A DNA stretch of 64,000 bases from Robiginitalea myxolifaciens (GCF_900115205.1 NZ_FOYQ01000002.1:62001-126000), one strand, 5' to 3'. Counted from the stretch's first letter, positions 44,964-54,581 are shown. Notes: a model not told the origin generated them from the letters alone. Numbers and translations: made by a program.

Positions 44964-46588
44964 ACCTGCAGCACCCCCATATTAAAGTCCCGGTCGATCG
45001 GGGCGTGGTTAGCCGCTTCAATACCTGTAGAAATCCATTTCCGGGTATCCAGTGGGTCTATGATAGCGTCTGTCCATAAACGCGCAGCGGCATAATAGGG
45101 AGATACCTGCTGGTCATATCGGGATTTAATCGTTTCAAAGAGTTCCTTTTCCTTTTCGGCATCGATGGTTTCCCCCTGCTTCTTAAGTCGTGCCTTTTCG
45201 ATTTGCAGCAGCACTTTAGCAGCTGAATTTCCACTCATAACCGCAAGTTCAGCACTTGGCCAGGCGGCAATCAATCGGGGGTCATAGGCTTTTCCGCACA
45301 TGGCGTAATTCCCGGCGCCGTAACTGTTGCCAATAACAATGGTAAACTTGGGGACTACGGAATTAGCCACCGCGTTGACCATTTTTGCGCCATCCTTTAT
45401 GATTCCGCCGTGTTCACTTTTACTTCCAACCATGAACCCGGTAACGTCCTGTAAAAAAACCAGGGGTATCTTTTTCTGGTTGCAATTGGCGATAAACCGC
45501 GTGGCCTTGTCGGCAGAATCAGAATAGATTACCCCACCAAAGCGCATTTCCCCTTTTTTGGTTTTCACCACCTGACGTTGATTGGCTACGATCCCAACAG
45601 CCCAACCGTCGATACGGGCGTACCCACAAAGAATTGTCTTTCCAAAGCCTTCCTTGTACTGCTCAAATTCCCCTCCGTCTACCAGACGCTCGATCAGGGC
45701 AACCATGTCATAGGGTTCAGACCTGCTGCCCGGTAAGAGGCCGTAGATTTCATTGACATCTTTAACCGGTTGTTGCGATTTCTTGCGATTAAATCCAGCG
45801 CTGTCGGGTTCTCCCAGTTTGTCGATCAGGCTTTTGATTCGATTCAGGGCGTCTTTGTCGTCGGCCGCCTTATAATCGGTAACCCCGCTGATTTCGCAGT
45901 GCGTTGTAGCTCCCCCAAGGGTTTCATTGTCGATATCTTCTCCTATGGCTGCTTTGACTAAATAACTTCCAGCCAGAAAGATGCTCCCCGTTTTATCGAC
46001 TATAAGCGCTTCGTCGCTCATAATGGGGAGGTAGGCGCCACCAGCCACGCAACTTCCCATGACCGCAGCGATCTGGGGGATTCCCATACTGCTCATTCGA
46101 GCGTTGTTTCGAAATATGCGACCAAAATGCTCTTTATCCGGGAATATCTCGTCCTGCATCGGCAGATAAACGCCGGCACTATCGACCAGGTAAATAATGG
46201 GCAAGCGGTTTTCCATAGCAATTTCCTGCGCCCGCAGGTTCTTTTTGCCCGTAATCGGAAACCAGGCTCCTGCCTTTACCGTGGCATCATTGGCTACCAC
46301 CATACACAGCCTTCCACTTACTTTCCCGATAACCGTGACCACTCCACCGGAGGGGCATCCTCCGTGCTCTTCGTACATTTCATAGCCCGCAAATGCACCA
46401 ATTTCGATAGCATCCCCAGGCGAATCCAACAGGTAATCCACCCGTTCCCGGGCACTCATTTTGCCTTCGTTATGGAGTTTTTCGAGGCGTTTTGCCCCCC
46501 CGCCTTTACGCACCTGAGCCAGGCGTTTTTTAAGGTCGGAAAGCAGTAGCTTGTTCTGGTCTTCGTTCTTGTTAAACTTCAAGTTCAT
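44960..46588 (-). CDS. Acyl-CoA carboxylase carboxyltransferase (beta) subunit
   Basis: 542-aa crotonase-fold protein of the biotin-dependent carboxylase group. MSARERVDYLLD, VVANDATVKAGAWFPITGKK, VDSAGVYLPMQDEIFPDKEHFGRIF and MGSCVAGGAYLPIMSDE are typical; the last resembles methylcrotonyl-CoA carboxylase beta (leucine breakdown). Propionyl-CoA carboxylase beta is the alternative. The biotin carboxylase subunit is not in this window. Confidence 0.88.
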   Translation of the reverse strand: MNLKFNKNEDQNKLLLSDLKKRLAQVRKGGGAKRLEKLHNEGKMSARERVDYLLDSPGDAIEIGAFAGYEMYEEHGGCPSGGVVTVIGKVSGRLCMVVANDATVKAGAWFPITGKKNLRAQEIAMENRLPIIYLVDSAGVYLPMQDEIFPDKEHFGRIFRNNARMSSMGIPQIAAVMGSCVAGGAYLPIMSDEALIVDKTGSIFLAGSYLVKAAIGEDIDNETLGGATTHCEISGVTDYKAADDKDALNRIKSLIDKLGEPDSAGFNRKKSQQPVKDVNEIYGLLPGSRSEPYDMVALIERLVDGGEFEQYKEGFGKTILCGYARIDGWAVGIVANQRQVVKTKKGEMRFGGVIYSDSADKATRFIANCNQKKIPLVFLQDVTGFMVGSKSEHGGIIKDGAKMVNAVANSVVPKFTIVIGNSYGAGNYAMCGKAYDPRLIAAWPSAELAVMSGNSAAKVLLQIEKARLKKQGETIDAEKEKELFETIKSRYDQQVSPYYAAARLWTDAIIDPLDTRKWISTGIEAANHAPIDRDFNMGVLQV

Positions 46589-46684
46589 AGGCTAAAGATA
46601 CGAGGATTTAATGATTACTTTTAGGGAATATCTCCAGGGAATCTGAGTCGGTTTAGAAGTAGGATTCCGCGTAAAAATTCAAAC

Positions 46685-47659
46685 ATGTCAGATACTATTC
46701 AATGGGGAATTCTGGGGTTGGGCCATATCGCGGCGAGCTTTGCCAGGGATCTCGCACTGGTGCCAGAGGCCAACTTAAAGGCGGTCGCCTCCCGTAGCTC
46801 ACAAAAAGCCCAGGCGTTCGCGGCAGAATGGGAAGCCGATAACTTTTACGCCTCCTATCAGGAATTGCTAGCAGATCCCGAGGTAGATGTGATCTACATC
46901 GCAACCCCGCATACCCTGCATTGTGAGCAAACGATAATGGCCCTGGAGGCCGGTAAACACGTGCTCTGTGAAAAACCTTTGGGTATCGATAATCAGGAAA
47001 TCGACCGCATGCTCAATGCAGCCGAAAAATCCGGGGTTTTCCTGATGGAAGCACTTTGGAGTCGGTTTAATCCGGCTTTGCGGGCTGCAGTGGAGAAGGT
47101 GCACAGCGGGGAACTGGGCGCACTCAAATACCTGAAGGCCGACTTTGCCTTTCCTGCGCTGGATCGCAATCCGGAAGGGAGGTTATTAAACCCGGCGCTC
47201 GCGGGAGGATCTTTACTGGACATCGGGATTTATCCGGTATTCCTGGCGTATTGGCTCCTGGGTACTCCCGAGCGTTTTGAAGCGATTGCCCACTTTCATG
47301 AAACGGGGATAGAGAAGCAAATTGGGATGGTTTTTTCCTATCCGGACGCCATAGCCATGCTGTATAGCGGCTTGAGTTCCAAGTCGGAAATGAAGGTGGA
47401 AATCTCCTGTGAATCCGGCAATATTTACATTCACCCGCGCTGGCATGAAACCGATGGATTTGAGGTAGATCTTGAAGGGGAGGGGGAAGTCATTGAGATT
47501 CCAACCCAAGGAAAAGGATATACCTACGAAATCCGGGAGGTCCATCGCTGCCTGAAAGCGGGACTTCGCCAGAGCCCGGACTGGAGTTGGTCGGATAGCA
47601 AGGCATTACACGGCTTACTTCAAGCCATACGGGAGCGATGCGGGATTACTTTTGATTGA
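46685..47659 (+). CDS. Gfo/Idh/MocA-family oxidoreductase
   Basis: 324 aa. N-terminal NAD(P)-binding domain (WGILGLGHIAASFARDL, ATPHTLHCEQTIMALEAGKHVLCEKPLG) with the catalytic Lys of the EKP motif, and a C-terminal alpha/beta domain (GGSLLDIGIYP). It looks closest to the dihydrodiol dehydrogenase-like branch. The sugar or polyol substrate is unknown. It stands alone between divergent and unrelated genes. Confidence 0.87.
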   Translation: MSDTIQWGILGLGHIAASFARDLALVPEANLKAVASRSSQKAQAFAAEWEADNFYASYQELLADPEVDVIYIATPHTLHCEQTIMALEAGKHVLCEKPLGIDNQEIDRMLNAAEKSGVFLMEALWSRFNPALRAAVEKVHSGELGALKYLKADFAFPALDRNPEGRLLNPALAGGSLLDIGIYPVFLAYWLLGTPERFEAIAHFHETGIEKQIGMVFSYPDAIAMLYSGLSSKSEMKVEISCESGNIYIHPRWHETDGFEVDLEGEGEVIEIPTQGKGYTYEIREVHRCLKAGLRQSPDWSWSDSKALHGLLQAIRERCGITFD

Positions 47660-47694
47660 TTTTTTACGATATTTGAGGTCTGACCAAACTAAAA

Positions 47695-47718
47695 TGGGCC
47701 GGTTTTATAGCCGGCCCA
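47695..47718 (+). other. GC-rich hairpin before the CAL67264-like gene
   Basis: An 8-bp perfect stem (47695-47702 with 47711-47718) closes an 8-nt loop. It is not followed by T on the plus strand; on the minus strand the tail is ATTTTAG. It could end the oxidoreductase transcript weakly or form a leader structure for the small membrane protein-ettA pair. Confidence 0.5.
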
Positions 47719-47737
47719 ACTATCCAAACTAACTATT

Positions 47738-47923
47738 ATGGGATTAAAAGATAAGAATACTGTGCTGGCTTGGGCCACCTTTATCATGATCATTGTGGGC
47801 CTTGGACTCATTGGCCTGGGGGCGTATCGATACGCCGATGTTGCTGGATGGGGCTTTGCCTCAGTAGGGGTGGGCTTTTTCGCGATCGCCTGGGTATTTA
47901 ACGCATTAAAAGGAAGGGTGTAG
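47738..47923 (+). CDS. CAL67264-type small membrane protein
   Basis: 61 aa with two membrane helices (WATFIMIIVGLGLIGLGAY and GWGFASVGVGFFAIAWVFNA). I recognise the build of the CAL67264 family of flavobacterial membrane proteins; function unknown. It ends 1 nt before ettA, so the two are cotranscribed and probably translationally coupled. Confidence 0.8.
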   Translation: MGLKDKNTVLAWATFIMIIVGLGLIGLGAYRYADVAGWGFASVGVGFFAIAWVFNALKGRV

Positions 47924-47924
47924 G

Positions 47925-49616
47925 ATGTCCGATGATAAGAAAGTAATATTCTCAATGTCCGGGGTCACAAAGACCTACAAGAATGCCAATACCCCGGTAC
48001 TTAAAGACATTTATCTGAGTTTCTTTTACGGGGCTAAGATTGGAATTCTCGGTCTGAACGGTTCCGGTAAATCTACCTTGTTGCGCATCATCACGGGAAA
48101 GGATAATAATTTCCAGGGCGATGTTGTTTTTTCTCCGGGATATAAAGTAGGGCTATTGGAGCAGGAACCTGAGCTGGACGATGAAAAAACCGTATTGGAA
48201 GTTGTCCGGGAAGGGGTGGCCGAAACCGTTGCCGTGCTCGATGAATACAACAAGATAAACGACATGTTTGCCCTGCCTGAGGTGTATGAGGATGCAGATA
48301 AAATGCAGCAACTCATGGACAAGCAGGCAAAACTCCAGGACCAGATCGATGCGCTGGGTGCCTGGGAATTGGATTCCAAGTTGGAGCTGGCCATGGATGC
48401 GCTTCGGACACCAGCACCGGATCAGAAAATCGGGGTACTCTCCGGTGGGGAACGCAGGCGTGTGGCCCTCTGCAGACTGCTATTGCAGGAACCCGACGTG
48501 CTCTTGCTCGATGAGCCTACCAACCACCTTGATGCCGAATCCGTCCATTGGCTGGAACATCATTTGGCTAGTTATAAGGGTACGGTTATCGCCGTTACCC
48601 ACGACCGCTATTTCCTTGATAATGTTGCCGGGTGGATCCTTGAACTGGACCGCGGGGAAGGTATTCCCTGGAAAGGGAACTATTCGGGATGGCTTGAGCA
48701 AAAGTCCAAGCGTCTGGCCCAGGAGCAAAAACAGGCTGGAAAGCGTCAAAAAACACTCGAACGCGAATTGGAATGGGTACGCCAGTCACCTAAAGGACGG
48801 CAAGCCAAACAAAAGGCACGTTTGAACAACTACGACAAGCTCCTCAGCCAGGACCAGAAACAACTGGATGAGAAACTGGAAATCTACATTCCAAATGGCC
48901 CACGCCTCGGAACCAATGTCATTGAGGCTAGGGATGTGAGCAAGGCCTTTGGGGATAAATTACTCTATGAATCCCTGAATTTTAAACTACCTCAGGCTGG
49001 AATCGTGGGTATCATCGGTCCTAACGGAGCAGGGAAAACCACAATTTTTAAAATGATCATGGGGGAGGTAACCCCGGACAAGGGCAGCTTTGAAGTAGGG
49101 GATACCGCCAAGATTGCCTATGTGGATCAACGCCATAGCAATATTGATTCGGAAAAGACCATTTGGGAGAATTTCAGCGATGGGCAGGATCTGATTATGA
49201 TGGGAGGAAGGCAGGTAAATTCGCGTGCTTACCTAAGTCGGTTTAACTTTTCAGGAAGCGAGCAGAATAAGAAAGTAAGCATGCTTTCAGGAGGGGAACG
49301 CAACCGCCTGCACCTGGCCATGACCCTGAAGGAAGAAGGCAATGTGCTTCTGCTGGACGAACCTACCAATGACCTGGACGTCAATACCCTGAGGGCGCTG
49401 GAAGAAGGTCTGGACAATTTTGCGGGCTGCGCGGTTATCATCTCGCACGACCGTTGGTTTTTGGATCGGGTATGTACCCATATTCTGGCCTTTGAAGGAG
49501 ACTCCCAGGTATATTTCTTTGAAGGCTCCTTTACCGATTACGAAGAGAACAAGAAAAAGCGCTTGGGTGGAGATTTGATCCCCAAGCGGATCAAGTACAA
49601 AAAGCTGGTGCGCTAG
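47925..49616 (+). CDS. ettA: Energy-dependent translational throttle protein EttA
   Basis: 563-aa ABC-F ATPase that gates early elongation on ribosomes according to ATP/ADP. Both NBDs are intact: Walker A LNGSGKST and PNGAGKTT, signatures LSGGERRR and LSGGERNR, Walker B LLLDEPTNHLD and LLLDEPTNDLD. The EttA arm (about 95-140, LPEVYEDADKMQQLMDKQ) and P-site linker (WVRQSPKGRQAKQKARLNNYDKLL in pieces) are present. It contrasts with the other ABC-F in this window, whose second P-loop is dead. Confidence 0.96.
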   Translation: MSDDKKVIFSMSGVTKTYKNANTPVLKDIYLSFFYGAKIGILGLNGSGKSTLLRIITGKDNNFQGDVVFSPGYKVGLLEQEPELDDEKTVLEVVREGVAETVAVLDEYNKINDMFALPEVYEDADKMQQLMDKQAKLQDQIDALGAWELDSKLELAMDALRTPAPDQKIGVLSGGERRRVALCRLLLQEPDVLLLDEPTNHLDAESVHWLEHHLASYKGTVIAVTHDRYFLDNVAGWILELDRGEGIPWKGNYSGWLEQKSKRLAQEQKQAGKRQKTLERELEWVRQSPKGRQAKQKARLNNYDKLLSQDQKQLDEKLEIYIPNGPRLGTNVIEARDVSKAFGDKLLYESLNFKLPQAGIVGIIGPNGAGKTTIFKMIMGEVTPDKGSFEVGDTAKIAYVDQRHSNIDSEKTIWENFSDGQDLIMMGGRQVNSRAYLSRFNFSGSEQNKKVSMLSGGERNRLHLAMTLKEEGNVLLLDEPTNDLDVNTLRALEEGLDNFAGCAVIISHDRWFLDRVCTHILAFEGDSQVYFFEGSFTDYEENKKKRLGGDLIPKRIKYKKLVR

Positions 49617-49680
49617 GCTTGGGATTTCCCATAAACTTACCCGAGTCTTCTTCTCGAAAGACAGTTTATTCAAAAACAAA

Positions 49681-49707
49681 ACCCGGCAATCTTGCCGGGT
49701 TTTTTTA
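49681..49707 (+). terminator. Rho-independent terminator of ettA
   Basis: 8-bp perfect stem (49681-49688 with 49693-49700), 4-nt loop, then seven T. An A run on the other side may also let it serve the convergent M16 genes. Confidence 0.88.
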
Positions 49708-49739
49708 TTACTGTCCTGAATGATATTCAGGAGCGTCTA

Positions 49740-51128
49740 TTATTGCTTAATGGGCACGTCTAGGGTTTGCTCAATTTGATCCTCGATCTTTTCCTTATCG
49801 CCAACAACGATCAGGAACATATCCTGTGGGCGGATATACTTGCGGGTGAGTTCAGAAACCTGTTCCGGGCTTACCGCATGCATATTAGCCACCTTGTTCG
49901 TCAGGAATGACTCGTCCAGTTCATGGGTGTCGAGAAAGATCAGCTGCCCTATAATTCCATTCGGACTGGAATTCTGAAGCACAAAGATCCCGGACTCGTA
50001 GTTAATGATTCCTTCGAGTTCCTCGGCAGAGGGTGGCTCTTCCTGGAGACGTGTAATTTCCTTCTTGATTTCGTCCAAAGAAGCTCCGGTGTGCTCGGTA
50101 GTCACATCGGCGCGCTCATACCACAATCCCGTTTTGTAATTAGAGGCCATAATACTGGTAGGAGAGTAGGTATATCCTTTGTCCTCCCGGATATTACTGG
50201 TAATGCGCGAGGCAAAAGAACCTCCGAGAATGGAATTGGTTACATCCAGTGCCAGGTAATCAGGATCGGAAGGATCCGGAACCGGCAGCCCATAGAAAAT
50301 CGTGGATTGTGGTGCCCCGGGACGGTCGATGATCTTTACCTGCGGGGAGGAAGCTACCTGAGCAATCGGGTAATTGGCTTCCGCACCTTCGCGCCAGTCG
50401 CCTAAGGCCATTTCGACGGCCTCCTTTACCGCATCGGCATCGAAATTCCCGGCCACATAAACAGTAGTTCGCTTAGCGCCGAATTGCGCCTCATAAAAGG
50501 CCTTGATATCGGCTACCGAATAGGAATCGATCATATCGTCTTCCGGATACACTCGTCCATAGGGATGGTCGGGGTAAATAGCTGCCAGAAAATCTCGTTG
50601 GGCCTGTGCCCTGGGGCGGGAAAGCTGTACGGCTAAACTACGCTTCATATCGCTCTTCAAACGATCCAGTTCCGCTTCGGGAAAGGCAGGGTTACGCAAT
50701 ACATCGGCCATAAGCTTAATCGCATCCGGCGCAAATTCATAAAGCACGGAGGTAGACAGCGAACTGGTGTGTACCCCAACTCCAATGTTGAGATTTCCTC
50801 CCATTCCTGCCATGGCGTTGGCCACTTCCTGTGAACTCATTGTGGTACTCCCTTCCTCCATCAGATCAGCCATCAAATCGCAAATCCATACCTGCTCGGC
50901 ACTTTCGTTGATGTTTCCGGTTTTTATGCTGAACTGGATGCTGGCCTTTGGGATTGATCCGTAGGGGATCATGACTAATTCCAGGCCGTTATCGAAGGTT
51001 ATAACTTCTTTCTCGGGAAGATTGAAGTTTTTGGGTGTCCCTCCCTGAGGGGGCATCTCTTTTTCCTGAGCTGAGAGTGATCCCAGACTCAATAATGCCG
51101 CTACAAATGTGAAAAGTATCTTTTTCAT
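49740..51128 (-). CDS. M16 peptidase-like subunit without the zinc motif
   Basis: 462-aa exported protein (signal peptide KILFTFVAALLSLGSLSAQ). It has the two M16 domains, but the HxxEH site is replaced (WICDLMADLMEEGST). It does keep the C-terminal Arg/Tyr pair region (NIREDKGYTYSPTS) that binds substrate in M16. It therefore is the non-catalytic half of a two-subunit peptidase, made with the catalytic gene 2 nt upstream. Confidence 0.88.
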   Translation of the reverse strand: MKKILFTFVAALLSLGSLSAQEKEMPPQGGTPKNFNLPEKEVITFDNGLELVMIPYGSIPKASIQFSIKTGNINESAEQVWICDLMADLMEEGSTTMSSQEVANAMAGMGGNLNIGVGVHTSSLSTSVLYEFAPDAIKLMADVLRNPAFPEAELDRLKSDMKRSLAVQLSRPRAQAQRDFLAAIYPDHPYGRVYPEDDMIDSYSVADIKAFYEAQFGAKRTTVYVAGNFDADAVKEAVEMALGDWREGAEANYPIAQVASSPQVKIIDRPGAPQSTIFYGLPVPDPSDPDYLALDVTNSILGGSFASRITSNIREDKGYTYSPTSIMASNYKTGLWYERADVTTEHTGASLDEIKKEITRLQEEPPSAEELEGIINYESGIFVLQNSSPNGIIGQLIFLDTHELDESFLTNKVANMHAVSPEQVSELTRKYIRPQDMFLIVVGDKEKIEDQIEQTLDVPIKQ

Positions 51129-51130
51129 AA

Positions 51131-52525
51131 CTAGTCTGTTGTTGTGTTTTCAGCCAGTAACGGATTGGTCACCAAAATGGTGCGGTTTCCGACTCTGAGA
51201 TATTCGTCTATAGTTCGTTTTACAGTTTCCAGGTCAATCTCGCGGAACTCGGATTCCAGCGTATTGATCCGGGCGGGATCATCGTCAAATAGTGCGAAGC
51301 TGCACAACAAATCGGCTCGCCCTAATCCAAAACTTCCACCCAGGTTGTCGTAGAGTTGTGAACGTATCTTAACGATTGCCCGATCGAGCATTTCCTGAGT
51401 CAGGCTTTCCTTGAGCTCGCCCATAACCCCATCCACAGCGGTCACGATATCGTCCCGGGTAGTTTCGTTATCATAGGTGAGGTTGAACATCCAAAGCATG
51501 GGGCCTTTGTAGTTGAACATATTCCCCAGGTAGTTGATTCCTCCACTTACGTTAGAGGTATAGCCCAATTCATTTTCCAGCTTTTGCACTAAAAGGCTAT
51601 TGTCGCCCTGCACCAGGATCTGGTCCAGCAGTCCCATGGCATAATACTCGTCGCTGTTGCGCTCGGGCATATGATACGCCAGGGCTATAGCAGGCTTGTT
51701 CGCCAGGGAATCGTTTTTTACGAATTCCTTTTGCTCTTCCTGACGAGGCTCAGAGATATCGGGTTGCGGCGGTTGCTCTGCAGCCGGTATGTCCCCGAAG
51801 TATTGCTCGATCCAGGCTTTTGCTTCGGTTTCGTCAAAATCACCCACAACGGCAATGGCTGCATTATTCGGGGCGTAATAGGTTTTAAAGAAGCTGGCCA
51901 CATCTTCGAGATTGGCTGCATCCAGGTCTTCCAAATCGCCGTAGAAGTTATGCGCGTTGTACCAGTTTTCATTGGCGTATTGCGGCATATCCAACCAGGG
52001 GAAACCGCCGTAAGGCTGATTGAGTACATTAACTTTTACCTCGTTCTTCACAACCCCTTGCTGATTGGTCAGGTTTTCCTGGGTTATGTTTAGTCCGCGC
52101 ATCCGGTCTGCTTCTGCCCATAGCATGGTTTCCAGTTTGTGGGAGGGCACGATTTCAAAGTAGTTGGTGAAATCAAATCGGGTGGAACCATTAAGTATTC
52201 CCCCGTTTTGTTGCACGAGCTTGATAAACTCCATTTTGCCCAGATTGTCGGATCCCTGGAACATCATATGTTCAAAGAGGTGGGCAAAACCAGTTCGGTC
52301 CTTGGGCTCAATACGGAAGCCAATGTTGTAATACACGGCAACGATGGCCGTTGGCGAGGTAGTGTCTTTGGACAGGATAACCTTAAGGCCATTGTCCAGC
52401 TTGTAATAGGTGACAGGAACCTGAAACTCAGATCCGCCTCCTTTGTCGTCCTGCTCATCTGCGCACGCAGCGAGCAGCAGCAAGGAAACCGTGGCGAGGG
52501 CCAGGTTCTTGATGGATAATTTCAT
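51131..52525 (-). CDS. M16 zinc peptidase, catalytic subunit, lipoprotein
   Basis: 464 aa. Signal peptide with lipobox LLLLAAC (about residue 21). The inverted zinc motif HLFEH is in GFAHLFEHMMFQGS, with the third ligand Glu in VVKNEVKVN. It lacks the Arg of the Arg/Tyr pair at the end (ENELGYTSNVS). With the partner encoded just downstream it forms a complementary pair. It acts on peptides or unfolded proteins in the periplasm; the substrate is unknown. Confidence 0.9.
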   Translation of the reverse strand: MKLSIKNLALATVSLLLLAACADEQDDKGGGSEFQVPVTYYKLDNGLKVILSKDTTSPTAIVAVYYNIGFRIEPKDRTGFAHLFEHMMFQGSDNLGKMEFIKLVQQNGGILNGSTRFDFTNYFEIVPSHKLETMLWAEADRMRGLNITQENLTNQQGVVKNEVKVNVLNQPYGGFPWLDMPQYANENWYNAHNFYGDLEDLDAANLEDVASFFKTYYAPNNAAIAVVGDFDETEAKAWIEQYFGDIPAAEQPPQPDISEPRQEEQKEFVKNDSLANKPAIALAYHMPERNSDEYYAMGLLDQILVQGDNSLLVQKLENELGYTSNVSGGINYLGNMFNYKGPMLWMFNLTYDNETTRDDIVTAVDGVMGELKESLTQEMLDRAIVKIRSQLYDNLGGSFGLGRADLLCSFALFDDDPARINTLESEFREIDLETVKRTIDEYLRVGNRTILVTNPLLAENTTTD

Positions 52526-52603
52526 ACTGATTGTTTTAGATGATTAGTCATAGCGGGAAGTCCCGCTATAGTAGACGAGAAATTAATGGTTTTGTTACAA
52601 AAT

Positions 52604-53443
52604 TTAGTAGTCTTCCCCCGGATACCAATCCAGTTGAACGACCTCTACAGCATCCGTCCCGGCTTTCACCAGCGCGGCAAATTGTTCAACATCGCTTACA
52701 TCTGGCCTGCCGCGGTAGTGATAGGGGTAGACCTTGCCTGGCTTAAATGCTACCACTGCGTCTGCCGCACTTTCCACGGTCATGGTGTAGGGAAGGTTCA
52801 TACAAACCAGGGCGATATCGATATCCTCAAGGGATCGCATTTCCGGGATATCCTCGGTGTCTCCCGAAATATAAACCCTGCGGCCCTCCCGCTCGAGCAC
52901 ATAACCGTTACCGCGACCTTTCTCGTGAAACCCAAGGGCCTCCTCCCGTAAATTATACATGGGTATGGCAGCGACTGTTATACCGTAGCGTTCTTTCATG
53001 TCGCCATTGTCCAGCACATCGAGCTGAGGGGTAAACGACTCGGGCATTTGATCCGCTACCGCCTGGGGTACTACAATCTTGGCTTGAGCGGTCTCCAATT
53101 CCTCCAGGGTTTCCAGATTAAAATGGTCACCGTGAATATCGGTGATCAGGATCAGATCTGCTAAGGGGAAATTCTCGAAGGCCGCTTTGCCACCGGTAGG
53201 ATCCACATATATGGTTGTTCCCTCCCAATCCAGCACAGCGGTGGCGTGGGCCACAGGCGTAATGCCTGGAAGTGGTCCTGCCTTTGTCATGGAAGCTTCT
53301 GAGCCGCTTTGAGCGTCTTCTGCCACGACCTTTTCAGCGCCCGAAGTCTGCCCTTCTTTTTCTTTACAGCCCAATGCCGCCAGGAAGATTAGTGCAATTA
53401 ACGTGGCTGAAAGCGATTGGGGCAAGGAGAGATCTTTAAGCAT
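52604..53443 (-). CDS. UlaG-like metallo-beta-lactamase fold lipoprotein
   Basis: 279 aa with a lipobox (LAALGC, about residue 26) and an acidic Ser/Gly linker. The MBL domain has HATAVLDWEGTTIYVDPTGG, LILITDIHGDHFN, YISGDTEDIPEM and KVYPYHYRG. The first His of HxHxDH is Asp (TDIHGDH), so one zinc site may be altered. UlaG-like enzymes hydrolyse lactones or related compounds; the substrate is not known here. Confidence 0.83.
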   Translation of the reverse strand: MLKDLSLPQSLSATLIALIFLAALGCKEKEGQTSGAEKVVAEDAQSGSEASMTKAGPLPGITPVAHATAVLDWEGTTIYVDPTGGKAAFENFPLADLILITDIHGDHFNLETLEELETAQAKIVVPQAVADQMPESFTPQLDVLDNGDMKERYGITVAAIPMYNLREEALGFHEKGRGNGYVLEREGRRVYISGDTEDIPEMRSLEDIDIALVCMNLPYTMTVESAADAVVAFKPGKVYPYHYRGRPDVSDVEQFAALVKAGTDAVEVVQLDWYPGEDY

Positions 53444-53632
53444 TCTAAGGGTTTTAAGGATTAATACAATGGCTTTAAGCAGCCATGCGATACCCCTTAA
53501 AGGTACGATAAACAGGGGCCTCCTTAAAATATTTCACATTTTTCCGAACCAAAAAAATCTAAATCGGGGGGCAGCTGCGTATATAAACCGTAAGAAACCC
53601 TTAAGACTAAAAAAAATAAACATTCAAATATC

Positions 53633-54520
53633 ATGGCAGAAACAAAAAACAATAACGGATTAAAGGTAATAGCCGGTCTGTTGGGAGTAGTTCTCCTGGG
53701 AACCATCATCTATACCGTAAGCCTGTATCAGGAAAAGCAGAAAAACGAAGTTGCCCTGCGTCAGGAAAAAGAGTTGGTAGTTGAGGATCTCAACAGCCTC
53801 AAATCAGAATACGACAAGGCTATCCTGGAAAGCAATGCTACCAATGAAGAGTTGGTTGCCGCCCGCGATAACATCGCAAAATACATCGATTCTGTAAAAG
53901 CTATGAAAGCAGACATCTCTGCCCTTAGCCGTTACCGTCGTCAGGTTAGCGTACTGAAAAAAGAGCGTGAGCAATTACTGGCTCAGGTAGATTCTTTGAA
54001 GACTTCCAACACCCTGATCGCCATGGAGCGCGACAGCACGTTCGCAGAGCTTGAGAAGCAGACTATCTTCAGCGATTCTCTGGTTGTTCAAAACACCCAA
54101 TTGGCCGATGCCGTTGAGCGTGGATCTGCACTGAACCTCACCGCATTCTCTGTGGATGCCGTTCGTGAGCGTAATAATGGTAAACTGGTAAGTACTTCCC
54201 GTGCCGGTCGTACCGACAAGTTGAAGATTTGCTTTACTGTAGCCGACAACGTTATTGCTGAAGCCGGTGACCGTGAATTCTACATTGAAGTTCTCGATCC
54301 ACAAGGAAATGTAATGGGAGGTGGAAACACCAAAACCATGGAAGATGGAGCCAGCGTAACCTTTACCAAGGCCACTAACTTCTACTATGAGAACCAGGAT
54401 CTCGATGTTTGTGACTACATCAGTAATTACAGCGGAGAGTTCGCCGATGGAAACTACATGGTAAACGTCTATGACGACAAACTGAAGCTCCTCGGAACCA
54501 ACAAGTTCGAGCTCAAGTAA
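53633..54520 (+). CDS. Membrane-anchored coiled-coil protein with C-terminal beta domain
   Basis: 295 aa. A short cytoplasmic N-terminus rich in Asn/Lys, one membrane helix (about 11-28, VIAGLLGVVLLGTIIYTV), a coiled coil of about 130 residues (EKQKNEVALRQEKELVVEDL...), and a C-terminal Ig-like beta domain (about 185-295: KLKICFTVADNVIAEAG, FYIEVLDPQGNVMG). Orthologs in Flavobacteria are sometimes labelled as chromosome-partitioning ParA, but there is no ATPase motif here. The role is unknown; a gene of constant form across the family would suggest a structural role. Confidence 0.75.
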   Translation: MAETKNNNGLKVIAGLLGVVLLGTIIYTVSLYQEKQKNEVALRQEKELVVEDLNSLKSEYDKAILESNATNEELVAARDNIAKYIDSVKAMKADISALSRYRRQVSVLKKEREQLLAQVDSLKTSNTLIAMERDSTFAELEKQTIFSDSLVVQNTQLADAVERGSALNLTAFSVDAVRERNNGKLVSTSRAGRTDKLKICFTVADNVIAEAGDREFYIEVLDPQGNVMGGGNTKTMEDGASVTFTKATNFYYENQDLDVCDYISNYSGEFADGNYMVNVYDDKLKLLGTNKFELK

Positions 54521-54550
54521 TAGAAATAAACACTATCCATTATTTGAGGT

Positions 54551-54581
54551 AAAGCCCCTGCGGAATGCAGGGGCTTTTTTT
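54551..54581 (+). terminator. Rho-independent terminator
   Basis: 11-bp perfect stem (54551-54561 with 54567-54577), 5-nt loop, T run. It ends the coiled-coil gene and lies 30 nt from the convergent fumC stop. Confidence 0.9.

Noticed and set aside
47689-47955. 88-aa minus-strand frame over the small membrane protein
   Set aside because: It covers the opposite strand of a recognised two-helix protein and includes the hairpin; no support.
53444-53632. Gap before the coiled-coil gene
   Set aside because: A/T-rich, without a clear promoter, hairpin or frame.
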